A stretch of DNA of 64,000 nt from UMGS172 sp045546915 (GTDB lineage Bacteria > Bacillota > Clostridia > Oscillospirales > Acutalibacteraceae): contig JAZQDU010000021.1 of assembly GCA_045546915.1 (NCBI GenBank), positions 1-64,000 of the forward strand, read 5' to 3'. Position numbers and translations under genes: made by a program. This document shows, in pieces, positions 50,074-58,780 of the stretch; positions within the stretch are counted from its first letter, which is position 1, and every line of letters begins with the position of its first letter. The notes below the pieces were generated by a model. It did not search any database, was not told the DNA's origin, and worked only from the letters and a program-made list of their open reading frames with translations.

Positions 50074-50420
50074 TGAGAGTCCTCCCCGAATGAATCGATT
50101 ATCTTAGCAATTTTTGCACTGTGTTCAATAGAATCATCGGCAATGAAGCGCAGTTCGGGAGTTTTGCGGAGTTTGAGCCTTGCTCCTAATTCTCTTCGCA
50201 AATACCCGGCAGCGTTTTTTAAGCCTTTAACGCTTTCAACCGTTTTTTCGTAGCCTTCAATGGCGCTGACATAAACGGTAGCATAAGACATATCGCCCGA
50301 AAGGTCAAGCTTGATTATACTTAATAGTTTGCTTACTCTTGGGTCTTTTATTTCTCTGAAAAGGTCGGCGAGCTCGCGCTGAATGTCGGCCGCCGCCCTT
50401 CCTAATTTAAAACTTGGCAT
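50070..50420 (-). CDS. rbfA: 30S ribosome-binding factor A
   Basis: 116 residues of the KH-like RbfA fold. It begins RAAADIQRELADLFREIKDPRV, continues LSIIKLDLSGDMSYATVYVS and ends with LRKTPELRFIADDSIEHSAKI, all family-typical. It helps mature the 5' end of 16S rRNA. It follows infB by 11 bp and is coupled to nrnA. Confidence 0.96.
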   Translation of the reverse strand: MPSFKLGRAAADIQRELADLFREIKDPRVSKLLSIIKLDLSGDMSYATVYVSAIEGYEKTVESVKGLKNAAGYLRRELGARLKLRKTPELRFIADDSIEHSAKIAKIIDSFGEDSQ

Positions 50421-50431
50421 ATAAATTTACC

Positions 50432-52927
50432 TTAATCTCGGTATTCTTCCATGAAGAATGCCTCAAAGATATCTCCTTCCTTGATGTCGCCGAATTTCTG
50501 GAGACCAACGCCACACTCGTAGCCGTCAGCAACCTCTTTAACATCGTCCTTGAAACGGCGAAGTGAGGAAATTTCGTCCTCGGCAACAACGATACCGTCG
50601 CGAACAACACGTACCTTTGCATCGCGGGTGATTTTGCCGTTTTTGACATAACAACCTGCAATAACGCCAATGCCCGAAACTTTATAGGTCTGACGAACTT
50701 CAAGTTCACCCAAAGTAGCCTCGCGGAATTTAGGCGCAAGCATACCCTTCATGGCGGCGGTGATTTCGTCAATGCAGTCATAAATTACGCGGTAAAGACG
50801 CAATTCTACACCGTCACGCTCAGCAGCCTCTTTGGCAACGGGGTCGGGACGAACGTTAAAGCCAACGATAATGGCACCCGATGTTGCAGCGAGCATAACG
50901 TCGGATTCGTTAATGGCACCTGCGCCACCGTGAATAACATTAACGCGAACTTCTTCGTTGGAAAGTTTTTGGAGACTTTCTTTAACCGCCTCAACCGAGC
51001 CTTGAACGTCGGCCTTGACGATAATGTTAAGGTCTTTCATTTCGCCTTGTTCAAGCTGACTAAACAGGTTATCAAGTGTAACCTTTTGTGCGGCATTAAA
51101 GGTGTCGTCTTTAATTTTTTGTTTGCGTTGTTCAACAAGTTGACGAGCAAGACGTTCGTCCGAAACAGCGTCAAAGTTGTCACCGGCGGCAGGGACTTCG
51201 TCAAGACCGGTAATCTCAACCGGAACGGCAGGACCGGCCTCTTTAAGAGTTTTGCCGTATTCGTTAAGCATAACCCTTACGCGACCGACCGATGTGCCTG
51301 CAACAACGATATCACCTGTTTTAAGGGTACCGTTTTGAACAAGCAGGGTAGCAACAGGTCCGCGACCTTTATCAAGGCGGGCCTCGATAACAACACCTTT
51401 TGCACGACGGTCGGGATTTGCTTTGAGTTCTTGCATTTCAGCGACCAAAAGTACGTTAGCAAGCAATTCGTCGATACCCTGATGAGTTTTAGCCGAAACG
51501 GGTACGCAAATGATATCGCCGCCCCATTCTTCAGTAACAAGACCATGCTCGGTAAGTTGCTGTTTAATGCGGTCGGGATTGGCTTCGGGTTTATCCATCT
51601 TATTGATAGCAACGATTATTTCAACTTTTGCGGCTTTAGCGTGGTTAATGGCTTCAACAGTCTGAGGCATAATACCGTCATCGGCTGCAACCACCAAAAT
51701 AGCAATATCGGTAGCCATGGCACCGCGCTGACGCATTGAGGTAAATGCTGCGTGACCGGGAGTGTCGAGGAAGGTGATATCGTTACCTTCATGGTTTACG
51801 CGGTAAGCCCCGATGTGCAGGGTAATACCGCCGGCTTCACCCGATGCAACCTTAGCATTACGAATAGCGTCAAGAAGAGAGGTTTTACCGTGGTCAACGT
51901 GACCCATAACAACAACAATGGGGCTTCTGGGCTTTAAGGTTTCTTCGGTATCCTCAGATATATCCATAATTCTTTCTTCAATGGTAACTACTACGGCGCG
52001 CTGGATTTTGCAACCCATTTCGGTGACAACGATTTCGGCAGTGTCGTAGTCTATTGTTTGGTTAACAGTTGCCAACATTCCGAGTTTCATAAGTTCCTTA
52101 ATAACGTCGGAAGCCGTCTTTTTCATGGCTGCGGCAAGTTCACCAACCGTGATTTCGTCACCAACTGTAACGGTAACGGGAGTCTTTTTAATCTTTTCAA
52201 GTTGAAGTCTGCGAAGTTTATCTGCCTCGGTTTCGCGTTTTGCGCCTTGAGGACGACGATAATCCTGTGACTTCTGTTTGATTTTCTGCTTGCGTTGAAT
52301 ATCGCCCTTCATTGAGTTTGCAGGCGCAATATTCTCATAACGCTCGTTGTATTTGTCAATGTTTATGTTAGAGGCGCGAGTGTCAACCTTGCGGATTTCA
52401 ACCGGTCCGCGGTTGGGTGCTTCGCCCTTCTTTTCCTTTTTAGGCTGAGGCGGAATGTAAATAGGCTCAGAAGGTTTTTTAGGTGCAGTTTCCTGCTTTT
52501 TGGGTTCTTGTTTCTTCTGAGGCTTAGGCTCCGCCTTTGTATTAGGCTTTTTCTCCGGCTTGTTTTCGGCAGTTTTAGGCTGTTCCTTTTTAACGGGCTT
52601 AGGATTGTTTTTGGCTTCTTCTGCAGCCTTAGCGGCTTTAAGTTGCTCTAAAACAGCCAACTGCTCCTGGAATTTGCGGTCTTTTTCTGCCTGTTTTGCG
52701 GCTGCACGTTCGTCTCGTGCGAGTTTGCCCGCGGCAAAGTATTCGTCAAAGTTTTTAACCTGATGTTTGGCTGTTAAAAGGTCAAAGATTAAGTCGAGTT
52801 CGGTATCTTCAAGTGAAGTCTGACTTTTCTTTTCAACACCCAACTTTTCCTGCAAGAGAGCAATTATATCCTTGCTGGAAACGTTAAAGTCCTTTGAAAG
52901 TTCGTGGATTTTATATTTTATCAGCAT
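50432..52927 (-). CDS. infB: translation initiation factor IF-2
   Basis: 831 residues. An N-terminal IF2N domain (about 1-55) leads to a long Lys/Pro/Glu/Gln-rich linker (about 85-245). The G domain follows with GHVDHGKTSLLDAIR near residue 342, DTPGHAAFTSMR near 390 and NKMDKPEANPD near 443, then the beta-barrel and C-terminal tRNA-binding domains. IF-2 brings fMet-tRNA to the 30S subunit. The ATG overlaps the end of ylxQ by 17 bp, behind AAGGAGG. Confidence 0.98.
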   Translation of the reverse strand: MLIKYKIHELSKDFNVSSKDIIALLQEKLGVEKKSQTSLEDTELDLIFDLLTAKHQVKNFDEYFAAGKLARDERAAAKQAEKDRKFQEQLAVLEQLKAAKAAEEAKNNPKPVKKEQPKTAENKPEKKPNTKAEPKPQKKQEPKKQETAPKKPSEPIYIPPQPKKEKKGEAPNRGPVEIRKVDTRASNINIDKYNERYENIAPANSMKGDIQRKQKIKQKSQDYRRPQGAKRETEADKLRRLQLEKIKKTPVTVTVGDEITVGELAAAMKKTASDVIKELMKLGMLATVNQTIDYDTAEIVVTEMGCKIQRAVVVTIEERIMDISEDTEETLKPRSPIVVVMGHVDHGKTSLLDAIRNAKVASGEAGGITLHIGAYRVNHEGNDITFLDTPGHAAFTSMRQRGAMATDIAILVVAADDGIMPQTVEAINHAKAAKVEIIVAINKMDKPEANPDRIKQQLTEHGLVTEEWGGDIICVPVSAKTHQGIDELLANVLLVAEMQELKANPDRRAKGVVIEARLDKGRGPVATLLVQNGTLKTGDIVVAGTSVGRVRVMLNEYGKTLKEAGPAVPVEITGLDEVPAAGDNFDAVSDERLARQLVEQRKQKIKDDTFNAAQKVTLDNLFSQLEQGEMKDLNIIVKADVQGSVEAVKESLQKLSNEEVRVNVIHGGAGAINESDVMLAATSGAIIVGFNVRPDPVAKEAAERDGVELRLYRVIYDCIDEITAAMKGMLAPKFREATLGELEVRQTYKVSGIGVIAGCYVKNGKITRDAKVRVVRDGIVVAEDEISSLRRFKDDVKEVADGYECGVGLQKFGDIKEGDIFEAFFMEEYRD

Positions 52928-53255
52928 ACGTGTTATCCTCCTTTAATGTAGAGCCGAAGGGATTTTGTTTTAATATTGCGTCGGCGAAACCTTGGTCGAG
53001 AACGGCTATTATGCCTCCTCTTAAACCTATAGCCTTTGACAGTTGGTCGGTAGAATATACTGTTCTTCCAACCGTGGCTTTGTCTTTGGCAAAATATCTG
53101 ATTTCTTTTTCCGATTTTGCCGAAATGTCGTTTGCTATCAGTATAAGTTTTGCGGTTTTTCTTTGCAGAGCATCTTTTGATGCCGCAAAACCGACAGCCA
53201 ACATTTTGGCTTTCCGTGCAAGACCTAACCGTGACAATACGGGGTCAAAACTCAT
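52911..53255 (-). CDS. ylxQ: L7Ae-family RNA-binding protein YlxQ
   Basis: 114 residues of the L7Ae/L30e/S12e fold, recognised by VLSRLGLARKAKMLAVGF, KLILIANDISAKSEKEI and the operon position between ylxR and infB. Related proteins bind kink-turn RNA; the role of YlxQ itself is not settled. The ATG overlaps the rnpM stop (ATGA); the longer upstream frame lies inside rnpM. Confidence 0.92.
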   Translation of the reverse strand: MSFDPVLSRLGLARKAKMLAVGFAASKDALQRKTAKLILIANDISAKSEKEIRYFAKDKATVGRTVYSTDQLSKAIGLRGGIIAVLDQGFADAILKQNPFGSTLKEDNTYADKI

Positions 53256-53515
53256 TCTACTTCCAGCTCCTTTAATATTGCGTCGCAAACGCTTTCGGGT
53301 ATCTGCATTGAAAAAGCTTTTTCAAAACGGCGGGATTTCACTGCCTTTTTATAGCATTCGGCATTATGGCAAATGTATGCACCGCGACCGTTGGCTTTTC
53401 CCGAACGGTCAAGACTGATAACTCCTTCGGGCGATTTTACAACCCTTACGAGTTCTCTTTTCGGTTTCATTTCGCCACAACCGGTGCATTGCCTTAACGG
53501 TTGCTTTTTGTTCAT
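53252..53515 (-). CDS. rnpM: YlxR / RnpM (RNase P modulator)
   Basis: 87 residues with RQCTGCGEMKPKRELVRVV (residues 8-26) and then GRGAYICHNAECY, the hallmarks of YlxR. In Bacillus subtilis this protein binds the RNA of RNase P and modulates its activity. It starts 21 bp after nusA with AAAGGAGGTATC upstream, and is coupled to ylxQ. Confidence 0.95.
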   Translation of the reverse strand: MNKKQPLRQCTGCGEMKPKRELVRVVKSPEGVISLDRSGKANGRGAYICHNAECYKKAVKSRRFEKAFSMQIPESVCDAILKELEVE

Positions 53516-53536
53516 GAAGATACCTCCTTTTATAGG

Positions 53537-54631
53537 TTATTCGTCGTCCGATTCGCCGTAAAATCCGCTTTCGGGATGGATATCAATCTTCCAGCCGGTA
53601 AGTTTTGCGGCAAGGCGAACATTTTGTCCCTTATTGCCGATAGCCAATGACAACTGGCCGTCGGGAACGGTAACACGGCATGCTTTAGGCTCTTCGCTTT
53701 CGATAACAACCGAGAGAACCTTGGCAGGGGATAAAGCCTCGGTGATAAAGGCTACGGGGTCGTCGGAATATTTTACGATGTCGATTTTTTCGCCGCCGAG
53801 TTCTTCAACAATGCTGTTTACACGAACACCGCGTTGACCGATACAAGCACCGACAGCGTCAATCTCGGAGTTTGCCGACCAAACAGCCATCTTTGTACGG
53901 CTGCCGGCCTGACGTGAAATGGCTTTTATTTCGATAGTTCCGTCATAAATTTCGGGAACCTCGGTTTCAAACAAACGCTTAACAAGACCGGGGTGTGTAC
54001 GTGAAATCATCGCTCTGGGGCCACGGTCTTCGTTTTTAACATCAACGATATAAACTTTAATGTGGTCGCCTTCTTTGAGGACCTCGTCGGGAACCTGCTC
54101 GGTTTTGGGGAGAACAGCGTCACCGCGGCCAATAGTAATGTTGGCGTTGCCGGTTTTGGGGTCGATACGTTGAACAATAGCGGTAACAAGTTCACGGTTA
54201 CGGCTCTGGAACTCCTCGTAAGTCTGACCTCTTTCGGCTTCTTTAACACCCTGGCGAATAACGTGTTTTGCGTTTTGTGCCACAATTCGGCCGAATTTTT
54301 TGGTTTCAAGAGGAATGTCAACAAACTCGCCAACTGTGGCTGCTTTGTCAACCTTTAATGCGTCTTCTAAGAGCATTTGGGTATATTCGTCCTCAACCTC
54401 GTTTACAACGGTTTTGCGAACGTATACTTTAAACACCTTGTTTTCAACATTCATTTCGCAGAAAACAACGTCTCTTCCGCCGTAATCCTTCTTGGCGGCA
54501 GTAATGATAGCGTTTCTAATTTTGTCGGCAAGGTATTCTTCAGGAATACCGCTTTCTTCCGACATAAGTCTCAAAGCTTCAAAAAGTTCTGCAGTCATAT
54601 CAATTTCTTTTTCTTTTGTTTTTCTTGCCAT
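53537..54631 (-). CDS. nusA: transcription elongation factor NusA
   Basis: 364 residues, the short Gram-positive form without C-terminal acidic repeats. N-terminal RNA polymerase-binding domain (about 1-125), S1 domain (about 130-200), then two KH domains, with GACIGQRGVRVNSIVEEL near residue 245 and LAIGNKGQNVRLAAKLTGW near 330. It affects pausing, termination and antitermination. The ATG after GGAGGTATTGGAA is used; a TTG 6 bp earlier lies too close to the site. Confidence 0.97.
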   Translation of the reverse strand: MARKTKEKEIDMTAELFEALRLMSEESGIPEEYLADKIRNAIITAAKKDYGGRDVVFCEMNVENKVFKVYVRKTVVNEVEDEYTQMLLEDALKVDKAATVGEFVDIPLETKKFGRIVAQNAKHVIRQGVKEAERGQTYEEFQSRNRELVTAIVQRIDPKTGNANITIGRGDAVLPKTEQVPDEVLKEGDHIKVYIVDVKNEDRGPRAMISRTHPGLVKRLFETEVPEIYDGTIEIKAISRQAGSRTKMAVWSANSEIDAVGACIGQRGVRVNSIVEELGGEKIDIVKYSDDPVAFITEALSPAKVLSVVIESEEPKACRVTVPDGQLSLAIGNKGQNVRLAAKLTGWKIDIHPESGFYGESDDE

Positions 54632-54646
54632 TTCCAATACCTCCGA

Positions 54647-55105
54647 TTATTTGATGTCATCAAGACGAACATTAACTAATTCATTCTTTGCGAAGTAAAA
54701 TTCGGCATCGTCTGCCAAAATTTTAACACCGCCGTCGTAAGACAGTAACTTGCCGTCGAACTCGCGTTTCCCGTCTTTTGGACGGATAAGTTTTATTTTA
54801 ACAGGGGCACCGATATATTTCTCAAAGTGCCATTCCTCCGACAGTTCTCTTTCAAGTCCCGGTGAGCAGACTTCAAGAAAATAACTGACGTTTATAGGGT
54901 CAGCCTCATCGATAATGGGGTCAACAAGGTGCGAAACCTCGGTGCAGTCGTCAATGCAGATACCCTCGTCTTTATCGATAAAAATGCGAAGATACCACGA
55001 AGCACCTTCTTTAACAAATTTTACATCCCACAAGCAGTAGCCCAGTGACTCAACCGGCTCTTTTATGAGCGCTGCTACCTTTGCGGCGGTTGGGTTCAAT
55101 GCCAA
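54647..55105 (-). CDS. rimP: ribosome maturation factor RimP
   Basis: 152 residues. LGYCLWDVKFVKEGASWYLRIFIDKDEGI (residues 21-49), the CTEVSHLVDPIIDE segment and EVCSPGLERELSEEWHFEKYIG are all family-typical; the C-terminal SH3-like domain follows. It assists 30S assembly. The start is TTG behind GGAGGGATGTATT. First gene of the nusA-infB operon, with promoter and leader hairpin upstream. Confidence 0.95.
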   Translation of the reverse strand: MALNPTAAKVAALIKEPVESLGYCLWDVKFVKEGASWYLRIFIDKDEGICIDDCTEVSHLVDPIIDEADPINVSYFLEVCSPGLERELSEEWHFEKYIGAPVKIKLIRPKDGKREFDGKLLSYDGGVKILADDAEFYFAKNELVNVRLDDIK

Positions 55106-55141
55106 AATACATCCCTCCGTAAGTTATTGTACTGTCCATAC

Positions 55142-55180
55142 AAAAAGTAAAGAGCGGGTCGCCCCACTCTCCTTACTTTT
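55142..55180 (-). promoter_or_regulatory. leader hairpin of the rimP-nusA operon, possible attenuator
   Basis: On the minus strand AAAAGTAA, a 2-nt bulge and AGAGTGGG pair with CCCGCTCT and TTACTTTT around a GCGA tetraloop, 16-20 nt after the -10 box and followed by TTTTTG. The shape is that of an intrinsic terminator inside the leader. It could attenuate the operon, for example under NusA or termination control. No alternative antiterminator was worked out. Confidence 0.5.
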
Positions 55181-55195
55181 CTAATCTACTCTGAG

Positions 55196-55224
55196 ATTAT
55201 AACACATTATTATATATTTGTCAA
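55196..55224 (-). promoter_or_regulatory. consensus sigma-A promoter of the rimP-nusA-infB operon
   Basis: Minus strand: perfect TTGACA at 55224-55219, 17-bp spacer, perfect TATAAT at 55201-55196. It lies 91 bp before the rimP start. Confidence 0.9.
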
Positions 55225-55232
55225 GTATTTGC

Positions 55233-56087
55233 TCATTTCACGCGGTATTTGCACTCGCGTTCAACCTTTTCGGGAGGAGTTTCAAGCAGTGACGGGTCGG
55301 AAAGATATTTGTTAAACTTTCTGAAAGCCAATGCAAAATAACTGCCCGAGCAAATGCGTTCATCCATTACAACTCCAAACGGCATACATTTTTCAAAATA
55401 AATTTCACCGTTTTTATCGCGTTTTGGAACTTCACGTGTATTGCCCATAGTAATAAGTACGCTGGTCGTACCAAAGTTGTAGATGTGATGGTAAATATGG
55501 TTGGTTCTGATGCTTGCAAGGTTTGAAATAGTCATGCTTGCGTGGAAAGGACTGGCGTCAATAATCGAACGCGGAAGCAATCCGAACTTATCAAGTGCTT
55601 TAAAAGCAATAACACCAACCCTTAAAAGACCGGGTATGCTAAGCAAAACCTTAACAAGCTTGTCGGTGCTGTTGACCTCGTTTACCTGACGGTTCTTTTC
55701 GATGTATTCGTTCATTTTACGTTCAACGTCGAAAATGGTGTCGGCAGGGTCAAGTTTGACCTTTGACATGGTACCGTTGTCCATTTGACCGCTTTTGAGA
55801 ACAACCATGCCAACAGCAAGTTCGTTTCGGGCATACACCGTTTTGTTAACAACAAAGCGGTTAAGGAACGGAAATTCTCCGACAATTCTTGCATACGCAG
55901 CAAGGATTACTGCGAGATGGCTAAGCCTAACTCCTTCTTTTCTTTTCGCGTTAAGATAGTTTTGAATAGGCTCACAGGGAATATCAAGCGTTATCATGTT
56001 CATCGCATCGTTGCGGTGAGGCATGATGTGAGAAATTACCGCATATTCACCGTTTGTTACCTTTACTTTTTTTCCGTCTCTCCTCAT
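55233..56087 (-). CDS. E2-type (2-oxoacid dehydrogenase) acyltransferase-fold protein, catalytic residues altered
   Basis: 284 residues covering one acyltransferase domain like that of E2 subunits or chloramphenicol acetyltransferase, without lipoyl or subunit-binding domains. The position of the active-site HxxxDG motif near residue 255 reads MDERICSGSYFALAF: the His is Glu and the Asp is Ser. The enzyme is therefore probably not an ordinary acetyltransferase. No E1 or E3 genes are near. The ATG giving MRRDGKK follows TTTGGGGG and is preferred to an ATG 24 bp upstream. Such stand-alone proteins are seen in Clostridia, function unknown. Confidence 0.78.
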   Translation of the reverse strand: MRRDGKKVKVTNGEYAVISHIMPHRNDAMNMITLDIPCEPIQNYLNAKRKEGVRLSHLAVILAAYARIVGEFPFLNRFVVNKTVYARNELAVGMVVLKSGQMDNGTMSKVKLDPADTIFDVERKMNEYIEKNRQVNEVNSTDKLVKVLLSIPGLLRVGVIAFKALDKFGLLPRSIIDASPFHASMTISNLASIRTNHIYHHIYNFGTTSVLITMGNTREVPKRDKNGEIYFEKCMPFGVVMDERICSGSYFALAFRKFNKYLSDPSLLETPPEKVERECKYRVK

Positions 56088-56136
56088 AAAAACCCCCAAA
56101 GAAAACCCCATAAGCCATTAAAGGCTAAATTTCAAA

Positions 56137-58305
56137 TTAACCAACCCAGTCTTCCCACTCGTCTTCGTTAAAGTCGTCTCCGCCGGGGATTGACTCGTCA
56201 CCTAAGGCACCGCCGTTGCCGGCAAGGTAGTGGTTAAGTTTTGCAAGGTCAGTTGCGGTTACAAGACCGTCACCGTCCAAGTCGCCTGCACCCAATTCAA
56301 GGTTGCTGAAATCGTAACGATTCCAATCAGCAATGTATCTTGCCATTGCCATAGAGTCAAGCATATCTATTTCGCCGTCGCCGGTAATGTCACCTCTGAG
56401 AGCACCGGGGGTGTAGATATACATTTCGTTGTTTGATGTGTTTCCTTCGTACTGATAGATATGGATATAATCGGTGATGTATTTGTTAGAATCGGTCCAT
56501 TCCGAAGCGCCGTCTGCCATAACATATTTTCTGTCAGAGAAACCAACAGCAAGACCTAAACGCAAGTAAGCAACCTGATGGAAAGCATCGGCAGTATATT
56601 CAAGTTCAGCGTCGGCATCTTTGCTGGCACTAGAGTCAGCCCACCAACCCCAAGTAGGTTTCTGAACTTCGCCAAAACCTTTTGTTGTATAATTCATGGT
56701 TTTATATACTTCGCCATCACAGATAAATTTTACGGTGTTTTCGGTCCATTCATATCCAAAGGTGTGGAAATCAAGCGAGAAACCTCTTGCATCGGCATAA
56801 CGGTTAGTACGTACATGATAATGGTTTCTTGAACCGCCATAATTGCTGGTGTAAAGGTTCTTACCGTTTGTTGTAAGCCAAGCAAAGGTGTTACCTAAAA
56901 CATAATGGCTGGGACCGTAAGACTCGTTAACGTCAATTTCGGTATAGGCCAAGTCGTTTGCACCGGCGCCACTCGATACCCAAAGTGCTGACCAGAAGCC
57001 CTGACCGTGAGGCAACAAACTGCTGGACTCAACATAGCCGTATTTATAATTCATATTATCTTTGGTTAAAAGCATACCGCCGTAATACGCTTCGTCGGTG
57101 TAGGTTGCTGCCAAGTAAATTTTACCGTCTGTAACGTAGTTATTCTGAAGGTCTTTGGAAGCACGGTAGGCTTTTCTGCCGTTAAGACCGGTAGAACCGT
57201 TTTCATCATCGTAACTTATATGCCAAAGGCCCTCGTTTATTTTGGCGCCGTCAAAGTCATCGCCCCAAGTAAGGGTATAGTAACTACTTTTATCGTAATT
57301 AGGTAATGCGTCGTAATAGTCGCCGGTTACAGAGTTAGAGTTTGTGAGCGAGGCGGCACCGTTGCCTACCATTTTAGCAAACTCTGAAACAGCCATAGCG
57401 ATAGCTCTGGGACTTCCGCCGTTTAAGTAAACTTTAGTACCTACAATACGGATTTCATAAGTGTCGGGATTTGTGATTGTTGTAACGCCGTCGCGGTTAC
57501 AGTTGCCGACAATTATTTCGTAATTAGATGTATTTGCTCTGCTTATAGTTTTATTAAGACCGTTGAAGGTACTGTTATATGAATTATACTCGCTTTGTGA
57601 CGGTTGGTTGGTTTCGTCGTGTGTCTGCAAAGAACTCGGCAAACTGGCAACACTACTATCCTTCTTTTCGGAGATGTTTTTGTTAGTGTTGGACTTTACA
57701 GTGGATATGAGGCTTTGCACCTGAAGGTCAACAACATAGGAATGGTTATAAAGCGGAGTTATGATAGAAAAACTGCTTATATTAGTACTTCCTATTGTAA
57801 CCGAGTTGTTAGCAGCAGTTTCGGCAACTGCATAGTTTGCATAAACAGTGTTCTGATACAAAGGCTCTGCATACATTTTGTTTTCGATAAAATATTCAAC
57901 TGCGGCTTCGGTTGCCTCGTCGCTTGCGCCTAAAATTACAACGTCGCCGTCAACCTTGCAGATAATATAATTATCGTCTGACTGACTGCCTTGTGCTTCT
58001 AAAAGTGCAGCGGCAGATTCAACACTGCTACGGTCAGCAAAACCTATAATAAGTTCAGCCGAGTCGGTTGCAGCAGTATCGTCAACGCAGTCGGGAGAAA
58101 CACCAAATTCACCCTTTAATGCCGACAACAGTTTGCCCGAAAGACGAGCACCCCATGAAGCATCAGCAGGGCGCACAATGGCATAACCGTCTTTTGAAAA
58201 ATCAAAGACGTCTGTGTTGGCGCTTTCGCCCATGGAACATGCGCCGGCGGTGCAGAGCAACGCTACCGCTAAAACGCATGTTAAAATGTTCTTAAACGAT
58301 TTCAT
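56137..58305 (-). CDS. GH16 glycoside hydrolase lipoprotein with dockerin
   Basis: 722 residues. A signal peptide with lipobox-like TAGAC (Cys near residue 24) precedes a domain of about 25-150 resembling the non-catalytic N-terminal domain of alpha-glucuronidases, then a low-complexity Ser/Asn region, then a GH16 jelly roll (about 365-630) with catalytic E456-I-D458-V-N-E461. A type I dockerin follows (638-697) with two Ca-binding repeats (GDITGDGEIDMLDS and GDLDGDGLVTATD), and an acidic tail ends the protein. GH16 enzymes cut beta-1,3/1,4-glucans, agar-type or other beta-galactans. Start behind TTGGAGGTAC. A lipid anchor plus dockerin on one protein is unusual. Confidence 0.87.
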   Translation of the reverse strand: MKSFKNILTCVLAVALLCTAGACSMGESANTDVFDFSKDGYAIVRPADASWGARLSGKLLSALKGEFGVSPDCVDDTAATDSAELIIGFADRSSVESAAALLEAQGSQSDDNYIICKVDGDVVILGASDEATEAAVEYFIENKMYAEPLYQNTVYANYAVAETAANNSVTIGSTNISSFSIITPLYNHSYVVDLQVQSLISTVKSNTNKNISEKKDSSVASLPSSLQTHDETNQPSQSEYNSYNSTFNGLNKTISRANTSNYEIIVGNCNRDGVTTITNPDTYEIRIVGTKVYLNGGSPRAIAMAVSEFAKMVGNGAASLTNSNSVTGDYYDALPNYDKSSYYTLTWGDDFDGAKINEGLWHISYDDENGSTGLNGRKAYRASKDLQNNYVTDGKIYLAATYTDEAYYGGMLLTKDNMNYKYGYVESSSLLPHGQGFWSALWVSSGAGANDLAYTEIDVNESYGPSHYVLGNTFAWLTTNGKNLYTSNYGGSRNHYHVRTNRYADARGFSLDFHTFGYEWTENTVKFICDGEVYKTMNYTTKGFGEVQKPTWGWWADSSASKDADAELEYTADAFHQVAYLRLGLAVGFSDRKYVMADGASEWTDSNKYITDYIHIYQYEGNTSNNEMYIYTPGALRGDITGDGEIDMLDSMAMARYIADWNRYDFSNLELGAGDLDGDGLVTATDLAKLNHYLAGNGGALGDESIPGGDDFNEDEWEDWVG

Positions 58306-58339
58306 ATTAAGTACCTCCAAAAGAGATTTGTTCACAATA

Positions 58340-58373
58340 ATAATAACACTTGCTTCCAAAAAAAGCAAGTGTT
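58340..58373 (-). promoter_or_regulatory. hairpin overlapping a candidate promoter of the GH16 gene
   Basis: A 10-bp stem AACACTTGCT (58345-58354) / AGCAAGTGTT (58364-58373) with a 9-nt loop lies between the C39-like gene and the GH16 gene. On the minus strand TTGCTT (58368-58363) and TATTAT (58345-58340) are 17 bp apart. The stem could be a weak terminator for the upstream gene, but its following sequence is TTATTATTATT, not a T run. It might also be an operator. Confidence 0.45.
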
Positions 58374-58384
58374 TTATATTTTTA

Positions 58385-58756
58385 TTAAATTTTTTCGGTT
58401 ATTTCCCAAAAATATCGGCGGGAAGACTGAGGGAAATCGCTCAAAACTCCGTGTTCGGGGTCATAAAAAACACCTTTATAATATAAGGACCAATGCCAAC
58501 AGCGGGGAGTTTCAAGGCTTAAAAGGCAGATGATGGGCAGTTGGCTTTTGTGTTCGGCCAAAATACGTTCATGACTCACTGCAATACCGTTGCTGTCAAG
58601 GCAGTCGAGCATGTTTTTAAGCGTGGTTTCACGTTCTGTGCCGACTTCGGTTATTATCTCGCTGACTGTTTTGCCTGTAAGCATAGCCAAAACTGCCTGA
58701 CCGCATTGCAGGTCAGTGGGTTCTTTTATGTAAGTGACTTTTTCTACAAGTGGCAT
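58385..58756 (-). CDS. small C39/papain-like cysteine peptidase-fold protein
   Basis: 123 residues, no signal peptide. DLQCGQAVLAMLTGK holds a candidate catalytic Cys18, preceded by Gln17, and HWSLYYKGVFYDPEHG holds His88 and Asp99, giving the Cys-His-Asp order of C39-type domains. It is the size of a bare peptidase domain, with no transporter or propeptide beside it. It may be a peptidase, transglutaminase-like or inactive protein. ATG after GAGGTGAT. It follows tadA by 24 bp on the same strand. Confidence 0.7.
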   Translation of the reverse strand: MPLVEKVTYIKEPTDLQCGQAVLAMLTGKTVSEIITEVGTERETTLKNMLDCLDSNGIAVSHERILAEHKSQLPIICLLSLETPRCWHWSLYYKGVFYDPEHGVLSDFPQSSRRYFWEITEKI

Positions 58757-58780
58757 AAAATCACCTCGAAGTTACCCGTT

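Noticed and set aside
50930..51739. 269-residue open frame antisense to infB
   Set aside because: It mirrors the highly conserved G domain of infB; the product is a low-complexity Asn/Phe/Lys-rich shadow with no family features.
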